A stretch of 64,000 nt of DNA from Vreelandella aquamarina (GTDB lineage: Bacteria; Pseudomonadota; Gammaproteobacteria; Pseudomonadales; Halomonadaceae). The notes below the pieces were generated by a model that was not told the origin of the DNA, made no database searches, and saw only the letters and a list, made by a program, of their open reading frames with translations. The stretch is taken from contig NZ_JABYQT010000002.1 in assembly GCF_020075495.1 (NCBI RefSeq), forward strand, positions 1-64,000, given 5' to 3'. Of the stretch, positions 1-8,139 are shown piece by piece; the stretch's first letter is position 1; every line of letters starts with the position of its first letter. Both the position numbers and the translations under genes were made by a program.

Positions 1-2
1 GG

Positions 3-365
3 CAGGGCTATGTGCAAGCGATGCAGGAACTCGGACAGCAGGGCGTCATCGATAGCAAGGCCGCACAGTACGGCCATGCCCACAATGAATTTATAGATGC
101 TTTTGCCAAGCGAGGCGTGCTGGGGTTGCTCGTATTATTGGCGCTTTATCTCATTCCCATGCGCCTTTTTGCCAATCAGTTGCAGGCACAAAACCTAGCC
201 ACGCGTGCGCTTGCCACTGCAGGCGTATTGCTACCGGTTACCTATATTGACTTTGGTTTGAGTCAGGCGTTTCTGACTCATAACAGTGGAGTGATGATGT
301 ATGCATTCCTACTGGTTGTGTTGTGGGGAAGCTACGTAAATCAAAGGCATATAGACCAACGGTAG
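3..365 (+). CDS. O-antigen ligase / Wzy-type polymerase, C-terminal fragment
   Basis: The reading frame is open from the first bases of the window, so the 5' part lies outside it. The visible 120 or so residues contain the AHNEFIDAFAKRGVLGL segment typical of the C-terminal part of the WaaL/Wzy_C O-antigen ligase family. Hydrophobic helices follow (LLVLLALYLIP and a C-terminal MMYAFLLVVLWG stretch). Family members are inner-membrane enzymes that join or polymerise undecaprenyl-linked glycans at the periplasmic face. The gene belongs to whatever polysaccharide locus lies to the left. A strong terminator follows within 30 bases, so it is not part of the kps operon to its right. Ligase and polymerase cannot be told apart from this fragment. 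Confidence 0.75.
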   Translation, partial: QGYVQAMQELGQQGVIDSKAAQYGHAHNEFIDAFAKRGVLGLLVLLALYLIPMRLFANQLQAQNLATRALATAGVLLPVTYIDFGLSQAFLTHNSGVMMYAFLLVVLWGSYVNQRHIDQR

Positions 366-390
366 GGTGCGGCTTACCAGTGGAACAACA

Positions 391-425
391 ACCAAGAACC
401 GGCAGAGTAGCCGGTTCTTTGGTTT
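391..425 (+). terminator. Rho-independent terminator after the ligase-like gene
   Basis: AAGAACCGGC (394-403) pairs with GCCGGTTCTT (410-419) around a 6-base loop. The pairing can extend through ACC/GGT with one bulged base, and a T-rich stretch follows. It closes the upstream gene and insulates the capsule leader. Confidence 0.85.
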
Positions 426-594
426 TCGATTCCTGCGGTCATCTTGTGATAAAAATGAGTCAGCGCTGGGAGTACCGTCGATGTAGAGGCCCGGCGGGTA
501 ATCCCTTACAATGACGCGTGCTTTTTTACAGCGCAGATCGAGAAATTTCATCCGCACAGCGTAGGGCAAGGGAATACGCCCGTTACAATCCCTG

Positions 595-607
595 GGCGGT
601 AGCGTGC
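595..607 (+). promoter_or_regulatory. ops element (RfaH recruitment site)
   Basis: GGCGGTAGCGTGC is identical to the enterobacterial ops core found in JUMPstart leaders of capsule, LPS and haemolysin operons. A T7 run follows it, and it ends 18 bases before the ATG of the lipoprotein gene at 626. In the known system RNA polymerase pauses at ops, RfaH binds the exposed non-template strand, and the elongation complex becomes resistant to termination. An RfaH homologue is encoded at 44484-45062 (minus). No convincing -35/-10 pair could be fixed. TTACAAT occurs twice (506-512 and 583-589), and only the first is far enough upstream to let ops lie in the transcript. Confidence 0.8.
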
Positions 608-625
608 CTTTTTTTGGAATTTATC

Positions 626-1039
626 ATGTCAAATACCCCCTTTTTGATAGCGCGGCCAGCTCGCATGCTGCTAGCTGCGCTAGGCGTTGCCTTGGTAGCT
701 GGTTGCTCCTCCTACCCCAGGAGCCACGTACAAGAAGCCCAATACGTATTGAATAACGACCCGGCCACGCTGCTTCAGGATGAAAGCCTCAACGACTTTC
801 TTTCCAAATCCCCAGCCGGTGCCGTGCTGAACGTAGGCCGCAGCCCCTGGGGCCACAACGTCGAAATCGTGGCTGATGCACCGTACCTGGCGGCCAGCGG
901 GCGTGAATGCCGCAAGCTGCGGGTCGTGGAAATGGGGGCTAACGCACGCACAGCGCTGGTGTGCCAAACGCCTAACGGCTGGGTGAACCAGCGCGTGGTG
1001 GCCCAGATGGATTCAACCGCAATGCAAGGGCGCTACTAA
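626..1039 (+). CDS. Outer-membrane lipoprotein heading the capsule export operon
   Basis: A 137-residue lipoprotein. The ATG at 626 is chosen because a signal peptide starts there: a hydrophobic run at residues 14-25 and a VAGC lipobox with Cys27. The frame is open further upstream, but that stretch covers the ops leader. The mature part is small and soluble, with RECRKLRV and ALVCQTPNGWV segments that recall the short SH3-like/DVU3141-type lipoproteins. That family link comes from memory and is weak. The stop overlaps the kpsD start by one base, so the two are translationally coupled. A role in assembling or supporting the KpsD secretin-like pore is inferred from position only. Confidence 0.7.
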   Translation: MSNTPFLIARPARMLLAALGVALVAGCSSYPRSHVQEAQYVLNNDPATLLQDESLNDFLSKSPAGAVLNVGRSPWGHNVEIVADAPYLAASGRECRKLRVVEMGANARTALVCQTPNGWVNQRVVAQMDSTAMQGRY

Positions 1040-2760
1040 TGAACGTGTTACGCATACTCAAACGCCCGCTTGCGGTAGGTGCTTTAGCAATCGCAGGCTT
1101 CAGCGCTGCCAGCACGGCATGGGCGCAAAGCATCAGCTTGCCCAACAGCATCGTGCCCGCTCAGCAACAAAGCCAACTGCAGAGCCAGTCTCAGGATGAA
1201 ATCAACGACAGGCCCCGAGCAGATTGGCGCAGCGGCACCTACGGCCCCGTCAGCCAGCCCCCGCGCGACCCGGATGCGCTGCCACCGTTTGGCGCCAACC
1301 TGTTCACCGGCGGCTTTCGCGGTGCCATGGGCGATGGCCTGAACTCCGATTACCAGGTAAAGCCCGGCGACCAGGTTACCGTTCGCGCCTGGGGCGCCTT
1401 CGAGCTCGACCGAGTTCTCCCGGTCGATGCTCAGGGCAACATCTTCATTCCCGGCTCGGGCCCGCTCAATATCGAAGGCCAGAACAGCCAGCAGGTAGAC
1501 AACAGCGTGCGCCGCGCCATTACCTCCGTCTACCCGGATAACGTCGAAGTCTACACCAACCTGCAGGGCGTGCAGCCCGTGGCCGTCTTCGTGACCGGCT
1601 ATGTGGAAAACCCTGGCCGTTATGCAGGCACTCCCAATGACTCCTTGCTTTACTTCCTGGACCAGGCTGGCGGCATCGACCAGGATCTGGGTAGCTACCG
1701 TCAGATTCATGTGCTGCGCAATAACCAAACCGTGGCCACGGTGGATCTCTACGACTTCCTGATCAACGGCAGCATTGCGCGTCCGCAGTTCCAGGATGGC
1801 GATACCATCGTCGTGGAAGAGCGCGGCCCGGCAATTGCCGTAGGTGGCGATGTACACCGCGAACACCGCTACGAACTACTCGGCAACCAGCTAAGTGGTG
1901 CTGAATTGGTGAATCTGGCACGTCTAAAAAGTGGCGTTTCCCATGTGCTGTTGCGCGGTAGCCGTGAAGAAGGGCCCATCGCCCAGTATTACCCCCTCGA
2001 CATGTTCTACGGACAGACCATTCGCAGTGGCGATGAAGTGCTGTTCAGCGCCGACAAACGTAGTGAAACCATCGTGGTAGAAGTGGAGGGCAGTTACTAC
2101 GGCCCCTCGCGCTACGCGTTACCCCGCGATGCCCGCCTGAGCGAGCTGCTGGACGCCATTGCCGTTCCTGAAAACATGACCGCCGTCGAAAGCATTTCGC
2201 TGCAGCGTGAAAGCGTCAAGGAACAGCAGCGCCAGTCCATGGAAGACAGCCTGCGCCGCCTGGAAACCACCTACCTGAGCGCCTCTTCGAGCACCAACGA
2301 AGAAGCCCAGGTGCGTGCCCAGGAAGCCGAGCTGATCCAGAACTTCGTAGAGCGCGCCCGCGAACTCGAGCCCAGTGGCCGCATGGTCGTGGCTTACGAT
2401 GGCCGCATTTCCGATATCCGCCTGCAGGATGGCGATGTGATCACCATCCCCGAAATCAGCGACTCCATGCTGATCAGCGGTGAGGTACTCGTTCCCCAGG
2501 CTGCCGTCTATCGCCCTGGCATGAACGTGATCGACTACATCGAAAGCGCTGGCGGCTTTACCAATCGGGCTGACGAAGATCATATCCTGATCGTTCGTCA
2601 GAACGGCGCCGTTGAAAACGCCCGCCGAGTGAACCTGCGCCCGGGTGATGAAATCCTCGTCATGCCCGCCGCTCCCACCCACAACCTGCAACTGGCCGCC
2701 ACGCTCACGCAGATCCTCTACCAGGTGGCCGTTGCCACCCGCGTAGCGGTTGATCTTTAA
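1039..2760 (+). CDS. kpsD: Polysaccharide export protein KpsD
   Basis: A 573-residue periplasmic/outer-membrane capsule export protein. It has an N-terminal signal peptide (about residues 1-30). A Poly_export domain follows from about 104, with the DYQVKPGDQVTVRAWG opening. SLBB-type beta-grasp repeats come next, around VAVFVTGYVENPGRYAG, SGEVLVPQAAVYRPGMNVIDYI and similar. It should form the periplasmic and outer-membrane conduit with KpsE and the KpsMT ABC transporter. Its length matches the KpsD family (about 560), not the shorter Wza lipoproteins, and it has no lipobox, as in KpsD. The start overlaps the lipoprotein stop. Downstream, a partial palindromic repeat separates it from kpsM. 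Confidence 0.9.
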   Translation: MNVLRILKRPLAVGALAIAGFSAASTAWAQSISLPNSIVPAQQQSQLQSQSQDEINDRPRADWRSGTYGPVSQPPRDPDALPPFGANLFTGGFRGAMGDGLNSDYQVKPGDQVTVRAWGAFELDRVLPVDAQGNIFIPGSGPLNIEGQNSQQVDNSVRRAITSVYPDNVEVYTNLQGVQPVAVFVTGYVENPGRYAGTPNDSLLYFLDQAGGIDQDLGSYRQIHVLRNNQTVATVDLYDFLINGSIARPQFQDGDTIVVEERGPAIAVGGDVHREHRYELLGNQLSGAELVNLARLKSGVSHVLLRGSREEGPIAQYYPLDMFYGQTIRSGDEVLFSADKRSETIVVEVEGSYYGPSRYALPRDARLSELLDAIAVPENMTAVESISLQRESVKEQQRQSMEDSLRRLETTYLSASSSTNEEAQVRAQEAELIQNFVERARELEPSGRMVVAYDGRISDIRLQDGDVITIPEISDSMLISGEVLVPQAAVYRPGMNVIDYIESAGGFTNRADEDHILIVRQNGAVENARRVNLRPGDEILVMPAAPTHNLQLAATLTQILYQVAVATRVAVDL

Positions 2761-2782
2761 TCGCTGCGAGTCGTGAATAGTA

Positions 2783-2866
2783 AATGGTAAGCGCGAGGCC
2801 TTGTAGCGCGTGGTAACGAGCAAAGCGAGGCACCCGCGAGAGGGCGGCGCCAGCCGCCCCAGCCTG
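2783..2866 (+). repeat. Partial copy of the dispersed GTAGCGCGTGG palindromic element
   Basis: From 2803 the sequence reads GTAGCGCGTGGTAACGAG and continues through GCGAGGCACCCGCGAG to a GGCGGC/GCCGCC hairpin, matching the left half of the full elements at 5102 and 39107. The right half is absent. Just upstream, AAATGGTAAG recurs after kpsE at 4814, which suggests another decayed copy there. Confidence 0.75.
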
Positions 2867-2894
2867 CACAAGCAAAAAACGTAGGACAACCCCA

Positions 2895-3704
2895 ATGGCC
2901 GATAACCCAACGGCACCCCGCGGCGCCCGCACCCCCTGGCAGGTAACCCGCAGCGTGTGGTACGCCATGTTCATGCGCGAAGCCATTTCGCGCACCATGG
3001 CCGACCGCATGGGCTGGTTCTGGATGATTTTCGAGCCTTTTGCGCTTGTTGCTATCATGGTAGGTATTCGCAGCTTTATTCGCGGTGACAGGCTTATAGT
3101 CAACGCGCCCTTTATTCCTTGGATGATTGCGGGAATGATGGGGTTCTTTCTAGTTCGGGAAGGAATGCTGCGTGGCATGGGGGCTATTGAAGGTAACAGC
3201 GCCCTGTTTGCCTACCGCCAAGTACAACCTGTCGACCCGGTACTCGTACGTAACTTTTTAGAAGGCATGTTACGCACGTTCGTTTTTCTGCTGTTCATCG
3301 TTGGCGGTTTGATGCTGGGCCTTGAGATGTACCCCGATAATGCCATACGCGCCATGGCGGCTTGGCTGTCGCTATGGAGCCTGGGGCTTGGGCTTGGCCT
3401 GTTTACGTCGGTTGCTGCAACTCTTGTGCCTGAAATAGGCCGCGTCATTCGTATGCTTTCACTACCCTTGCTGATTATCTCCGGCGTTATTTTTCCGCTC
3501 AATCAAATGCCCCACTGGCTTTTGGAGTATCTAATGCTCAACCCCATTCCCCATGCATTGGAAACTCTACGTCTTGGTTTTTTCGAAAACTACAAGGTGA
3601 TTCACGGCACCAGCATGCTCTATTTCTGGCTGGTCACGCTCTCGCTCAATGCAATGGGGCTACTGATGCACTTACGTTTTGTTGATCGATTAAAGGCTAA
3701 ATAA
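2895..3704 (+). CDS. kpsM: Capsule ABC transporter permease KpsM
   Basis: A 269-residue ABC-2 type inner-membrane permease with about six hydrophobic helices, e.g. around 42-60, 70-85, 118-140, 150-172, 180-205 and 235-255. The family segment ISGVIFPLNQMPHWLLEY precedes the last helix. It should pair with KpsT (8140-9249) to move the lipid-linked capsule chain across the inner membrane. It lies between kpsD and kpsE, and the gap to kpsE is only 3 bases. KpsT is encoded 4.4 kb away rather than next door, which is unusual. It is rejoined after a nuclease-like gene, ugd and the repeat array. Confidence 0.92.
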   Translation: MADNPTAPRGARTPWQVTRSVWYAMFMREAISRTMADRMGWFWMIFEPFALVAIMVGIRSFIRGDRLIVNAPFIPWMIAGMMGFFLVREGMLRGMGAIEGNSALFAYRQVQPVDPVLVRNFLEGMLRTFVFLLFIVGGLMLGLEMYPDNAIRAMAAWLSLWSLGLGLGLFTSVAATLVPEIGRVIRMLSLPLLIISGVIFPLNQMPHWLLEYLMLNPIPHALETLRLGFFENYKVIHGTSMLYFWLVTLSLNAMGLLMHLRFVDRLKAK

Positions 3705-3707
3705 TTC

Positions 3708-4805
3708 ATGCAAGGCTCAATCACTCGGTTTTTCAGAAAGTCGCCTCAATGGGCAATAGCCTTGATCGCCATCGTGCTAGTGAGTTTTTATTGGTTCGTA
3801 TGGGCGCAAGATCGTTATGTTTCCCGCGCAACGGTCGTGCTGGAAAGCCCTCAAGTTGCCACGCCAGAATTTAACCTTTCATCCTTGATGGGCGGTGGGG
3901 CTGGTAACACGGCTGACTTGCTTCTTCTTCGAGAGCACTTGCTGTCCGTCGATATGCTGCGCCTGCTGGATGAGCAACTCGGCTTTCGCCAGCATTACAG
4001 TGAACATGGCGATTTTTTTGCCAAGCTGCGTAATCCCGATGTCCCCATCGAAGAGCTACATAAATACTATCTTCGCCGTGTAGAGGTAGAGCTGGACGAA
4101 TACGCAGGTGTGCTCAACATTCAAGTTCAAGGCTACACGCCCGAGTTTGCCCACGACATGGCCTCGCTGCTTCTGGAGGCAGGCGAAAACCATATGAATG
4201 AAATGGGGCACCGCCTGGCCGATGAGCAGGTGCATTTCCTGGAAAGGCAGATGGTGAACCTGGAGGAGCGCTTTAGAGAAACCCGCTCTCAGCTGCTGGA
4301 ATTCCAGAACGAGTATGGCTTGGTATCACCCACCGCAACGGTAGAAAGTATTAACCAGGTCGTCGCGACACTGGAAGGTGATTTGGCGCGTCTTCAAGCA
4401 CAGCGTAACGCGTTGGCAAGCTTTCAAAGCACCCAGTCCGCCGAGTTACGCCAAGTAGAAAGAAATATTACGGCGCTACGTGACCAAATCGAAGAGCAGC
4501 GTGACCGCCTGGCGCAAGCCACGGGGAACTCACTCAATCGTGTTTCCTCGGAATATCAAACGCTAGAACTACAGGCCCAGTTCGCCCAGGAAACTTACTC
4601 GAATGCGCTAGCCGTACTCGAAAACACGCGATTGGAAGCCGCCCGGCAGCTCAAGCAGGTAAGCGTATTGCAAAGCCCGTTAATGCCTGAGTACCCAACC
4701 GAGCCCAACCGCCTCTACAACAGTAGCGTCTTTGCCATCATCACCATCTTTCTGGCCTTCATCCTCAGCATGATCATCATGATCGTGAAAGACCACCGGG
4801 ATTGA
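3708..4805 (+). CDS. kpsE: Capsule export inner-membrane protein KpsE
   Basis: A 365-residue polysaccharide co-polymerase-type protein. It has a transmembrane helix near residues 14-33, a long periplasmic region with heptad-rich coiled coil (about 150-310), a proline-rich PLMPEYPTEPNRL segment before the second helix, and a C-terminal helix at about 338-360. The topology matches KpsE/CtrB. It links the KpsMT transporter to KpsD across the periplasm. It follows kpsM by 3 bases and is probably co-transcribed. About 640 bases of repeat-rich DNA follow. Confidence 0.92.
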   Translation: MQGSITRFFRKSPQWAIALIAIVLVSFYWFVWAQDRYVSRATVVLESPQVATPEFNLSSLMGGGAGNTADLLLLREHLLSVDMLRLLDEQLGFRQHYSEHGDFFAKLRNPDVPIEELHKYYLRRVEVELDEYAGVLNIQVQGYTPEFAHDMASLLLEAGENHMNEMGHRLADEQVHFLERQMVNLEERFRETRSQLLEFQNEYGLVSPTATVESINQVVATLEGDLARLQAQRNALASFQSTQSAELRQVERNITALRDQIEEQRDRLAQATGNSLNRVSSEYQTLELQAQFAQETYSNALAVLENTRLEAARQLKQVSVLQSPLMPEYPTEPNRLYNSSVFAIITIFLAFILSMIIMIVKDHRD

Positions 4806-4907
4806 TCAGGCACAAATGGTAAGGCGTAAGCCTGCGCGTTACGGTCAATCAATGAAGTACGTAAGGTATGCCTATCCCTATCACACGCTCTGTTGAGGTA
4901 TGAATCA

Positions 4908-5375
4908 AAGCGCGTGATAACGTTTTGCGAGGCACGAGCAAATAAGGCGCCCGCGAATGGCGGCTGCAAGCCGCCCCGGCCAAGGCACCCAAGGCATGCT
5001 TTTGCATCACATCGGCAGCGCTCGCCGCGCTGCTCCCGCGGGTGCGCCTGGCGGCTTACCACGCGCTACGGTTTGCTCCTCATCAAGTGCCGGCGACAAC
5101 CCCGTAGCGCGTGGTAACGAATCTCGCGAGGCACGAGCGAATGAGGCACCCGCGGATGGCGGCTGCCAAGCCGCCCCAGCCAAGGCACCCAAGGCATGCT
5201 TTTGCATCACATCGGCAGCGCTCGCCGCGCTGCTCCCGCGGGTGCGCCTGGCGGCTTACCACGCGCTACGGTTTGCCCCTCATCAAGTGCCGGCAACCAC
5301 CCCGTAGCGCGTGGTAACGAATCTCGCGAGGCACGAGCGAATGAGGCACCCGCGGAAGGCGGCTGCCAAGCCGCT
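4908..5375 (+). repeat. Tandem array of the dispersed palindromic element (two units plus a third partial, 200-bp period)
   Basis: The first unit (4908-5071) has a slightly decayed left end. The second (5102-5271) is intact, with perfect 16-bp terminal inverted repeats: CCGTAGCGCGTGGTAA at 5102-5117 and TTACCACGCGCTACGG at 5256-5271. A third left half runs from 5302 to about 5375. The linkers TTTGCTCCTCATCAAGTGCC and TTTGCCCCTCATCAAGTGCC begin at 5072 and 5272, so the true period is 200 bp. Each unit has inner hairpins (GGCGGCT/AGCCGCC and GCAGCGC/GCGCTGC) and a matching pair GGCACCCGCGG/CCGCGGGTGCG. Short open frames here are a by-product of the repeats. No gene is seen between 4806 and 5446. 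Confidence 0.9.
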
Positions 5376-5446
5376 CGAACAAGCCACTGCGACCAATTCG
5401 CCACCAAATTGAAGGCACGCTAAACGCACCAAAATCGGAGAACGGT

Positions 5447-6901
5447 ATGCTCGATATCATTCACCACGGTGGCGCCACCGGGGTAACCGGCAGCTGCCAT
5501 CAACTGATATTGAACACCGCGCACTCGTTACTGATCGACTGCGGCCTGTTCCAGGGCGAAGATGCCGCGGAAGACTCCTTCGAGCAGTTGCAGATCGAAT
5601 TCGATATCAGCACCGTTCAGGCGCTCATCATCACCCACGTACACATCGACCACGTAGGGCGGCTGCCGTACCTGCTGGCTGCTGGCTTCAAAGGCCCCAT
5701 CATCTGCTCGGAGCCGTCTGCCAAGCTGCTGCCGCTCGTAATCGAAGACGCGCTTAAAATCGGCTTCACCCGTAACGCCCAACTGATCGAACGCTTTCAG
5801 GATCAACTAAAGCAGCAGATCATCAGCGTGCCTTACGGCAAGTGGCATCGCGTGGCCCATAACACTATCGGCACTACTCGCATAAAGCTTAAGCGCGCTG
5901 GGCACATTCTAGGTTCCAGCTACGTAGAAATCGCATACCAGGCCACCGGCCGCGGCGAAAACGAGTGCGTAGTGTTCTCGGGCGACCTGGGCGCACCCCA
6001 TGCACCGCTACTACCCGCACCCAAATCGCCCAGCGGCTGCCACCAGCTGGTGCTCGAAAGCACCTACGGCAACCGCACCCACCCAGACCGCCGCCAGCGT
6101 CGCGCCGTGCTCAAGCGGGCTATCGAACAAGCGCTCGCCAATGGCGGCACGGTCATGGTGCCGGCCTTCAGCATTGGCCGCACCCAGGAGCTGCTTTATG
6201 AGCTGGAAGGCATCATTCACGATGCTAAAAGCACCCAGTGGAAGAAGCTCGAAATCATCGTCGATTCGCCTTTGGCCGCCCGTTTCACCCAGGTATATCG
6301 CGAACTGAAACCCTTCTGGGACAAAGGAGCCCAGCGCCGCCTGAAAAAAGGCCGCCACCCGCTGAATTTTGCCAATCTCTACACGGTAGATACCCATGAA
6401 GAACATCAGCAAACCGTAGAGTACCTGGCCAGCACTGGCAGGCCCGCCGTAGTGATTGCTGCCAGCGGCATGTGCGCCGGCGGGCGCATCATGAACTACC
6501 TCAAGGCCATGCTGAATGATGCCCGCCACCAGGTGCTGTTCGTAGGTTATCAGGGTGCCGGCACCCCAGGCCGCGCCATACAGCAATATGGCCCCCAGGG
6601 CGGCTGGGTAGAACTCGATGGCCAGCGCATCGATATCAAGGCCGGCATTACCAGCATCAGCGGCTACTCTGCTCACGCCGGCCAAGTGGATCTGATCAAT
6701 TTTGTAAAGCGCATGCGCCGCTGGCCGCACACCATTCATCTAGTACACGGCGAACAAACCGCGCGCGATGTGCTCAAAGGTAAGCTGGAAGCCCTGTATC
6801 AGCGAAAGGGTAAGCACGTCAGCATTCGTAGCGCAGGCCAAGGAACGCCGACTGCTGCTCCTTATCTTCGTCATTCAAACAGTGATCTCGAGTTCTCATG
6901 A
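5447..6901 (+). CDS. Beta-CASP metallo-beta-lactamase-fold RNase-like protein
   Basis: A 484-residue MBL-fold protein with the zinc motif H64-x-H66-x-D68-H69 (THVHIDHVG). It also has the beta-CASP signatures [10 protein letters not shown] and [14 protein letters not shown], an [15 protein letters not shown] segment and a late SGYSAHAGQ motif. This is the architecture of the RNA-specific (CPSF73/YSH1-like) branch that processes or degrades RNA. The 4-base overlap with ugd (ATGA) shows translational coupling, so it belongs to the capsule operon. Its function there is unknown. RNA turnover of the long capsule transcript is one possibility; an unrelated role that happens to be co-transcribed is another. 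Confidence 0.88.
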   Translation: MLDIIHHGGATGVTGSCHQLILNTAHSLLIDCGLFQGEDAAEDSFEQLQIEFDISTVQALIITHVHIDHVGRLPYLLAAGFKGPIICSEPSAKLLPLVIEDALKIGFTRNAQLIERFQDQLKQQIISVPYGKWHRVAHNTIGTTRIKLKRAGHILGSSYVEIAYQATGRGENECVVFSGDLGAPHAPLLPAPKSPSGCHQLVLESTYGNRTHPDRRQRRAVLKRAIEQALANGGTVMVPAFSIGRTQELLYELEGIIHDAKSTQWKKLEIIVDSPLAARFTQVYRELKPFWDKGAQRRLKKGRHPLNFANLYTVDTHEEHQQTVEYLASTGRPAVVIAASGMCAGGRIMNYLKAMLNDARHQVLFVGYQGAGTPGRAIQQYGPQGGWVELDGQRIDIKAGITSISGYSAHAGQVDLINFVKRMRRWPHTIHLVHGEQTARDVLKGKLEALYQRKGKHVSIRSAGQGTPTAAPYLRHSNSDLEFS

Positions 6902-8067
6902 AAAATATAGCGGTAGCAGGTACGGGGTATGTAGGCCTATCGAACGCCATGCTGTTGGCCCAGCATAACCGCGTTGTGGCGGTAGATATCGTTCAAGACA
7001 AGGTCGACAAGCTAAACGCAGGGCGTTCGCCTATCGTGGATGCCGAAATCAGCAGCTTCCTGGCGCGTGACGATATCAACTTCACGGCCACCTGCGATGC
7101 CAGCAAGGCCTACCGCGAAGCCGATATCGTCATCATCGCCACACCCACTGACTACGACCCGAACACCAATACGTTCAATACTCAAAGCGTAGAAGCGGTC
7201 ATCCGCCTGGTGATGGAGAGTAACCCAAACGCGCTGATGGTCATCAAATCGACCGTACCAGTAGGTTACACCCAAGAAGCTCGCAAGCGCTTCATGACGG
7301 ATAACCTGATCTTTTCACCGGAGTTCCTGCGTGAAGGCAAAGCCCTTTATGACAACCTGCATCCCTCGCGTATTATCGTAGGCGAGTGTTCCGAACGAGC
7401 AGAAGCGTTTGCCGGGTTGCTCCAGCAAGGTGCCATCAAGCAGGATGTGCCCGTTCTGCTGACCCACAGCACGGAAGCCGAAGCCATCAAGCTGTTTGCC
7501 AACACCTATCTGGCCATGCGTGTGGCCTACTTCAACGAGCTGGACACCTACGCTGAAAGCAATGGCCTGGATACCCGCCAGATTATCGAAGGGGTAGGGC
7601 TCGACCCGCGCATAGGGCAGCACTACAACAACCCAAGCTTTGGTTATGGCGGCTACTGCCTGCCAAAGGATACCAAGCAGTTGTTGGCCAACTACCAGGA
7701 CGTGCCCAGCAACATTATTCAAGCCATTGTGGATGCCAACCGCACCCGCAAGGACTTCATCGCCGAATCCGTATTGAAGCACAAGCCCAGGATAGTCGGT
7801 ATTTACCGGCTGATAATGAAGTCTGGCTCCGATAACTTCCGCGCCAGTGCCATGCAGGGCGTGATGAAACGGCTCAAGGCGAAAGGGATCGAGGTCATCG
7901 TGTATGAGCCCACCTTGAAAGAAGAGCGCTTCTTCAATTCAGAAGTGTTCACGGAACTCTCCGCCTTCAAACAAAAGGCGGATCTCATACTCAGTAACCG
8001 CATGTCGCTAGAGCTCGAGGACGTTGCCAACAAGGTATACACCCGCGATCTGTTTGGCAGCGATTGA
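6898..8067 (+). CDS. ugd: UDP-glucose 6-dehydrogenase
   Basis: A 389-residue enzyme that oxidises UDP-glucose twice with NAD+ to UDP-glucuronate, a likely capsule precursor. It has an N-terminal Rossmann motif ([12 protein letters not shown]), the [23 protein letters not shown] segment, and the catalytic cysteine C254 in [10 protein letters not shown]. Length and motifs fit the short bacterial Ugd form. It overlaps the preceding nuclease-like gene by 4 bases and is followed by kpsT after 72 bases. GC content here is still like the core genes. Confidence 0.95.
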   Translation: MKNIAVAGTGYVGLSNAMLLAQHNRVVAVDIVQDKVDKLNAGRSPIVDAEISSFLARDDINFTATCDASKAYREADIVIIATPTDYDPNTNTFNTQSVEAVIRLVMESNPNALMVIKSTVPVGYTQEARKRFMTDNLIFSPEFLREGKALYDNLHPSRIIVGECSERAEAFAGLLQQGAIKQDVPVLLTHSTEAEAIKLFANTYLAMRVAYFNELDTYAESNGLDTRQIIEGVGLDPRIGQHYNNPSFGYGGYCLPKDTKQLLANYQDVPSNIIQAIVDANRTRKDFIAESVLKHKPRIVGIYRLIMKSGSDNFRASAMQGVMKRLKAKGIEVIVYEPTLKEERFFNSEVFTELSAFKQKADLILSNRMSLELEDVANKVYTRDLFGSD

Positions 8068-8139
8068 AAGACGAATAGACACCATCACTCCTCATGTGCA
8101 AGAGCCGTTGACGCAACCTGACATCAAGATCGAACGACC

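Noticed and set aside
4908-5375. Possible CRISPR array
   Set aside because: The period is 200 bp, with spacers that are themselves repeated, and there are no cas genes. The units match dispersed palindromic elements.
4957-5423. Several overlapping 60-116 codon frames on both strands
   Set aside because: They are copies of one another created by the tandem palindromic repeat and have no ribosome sites.
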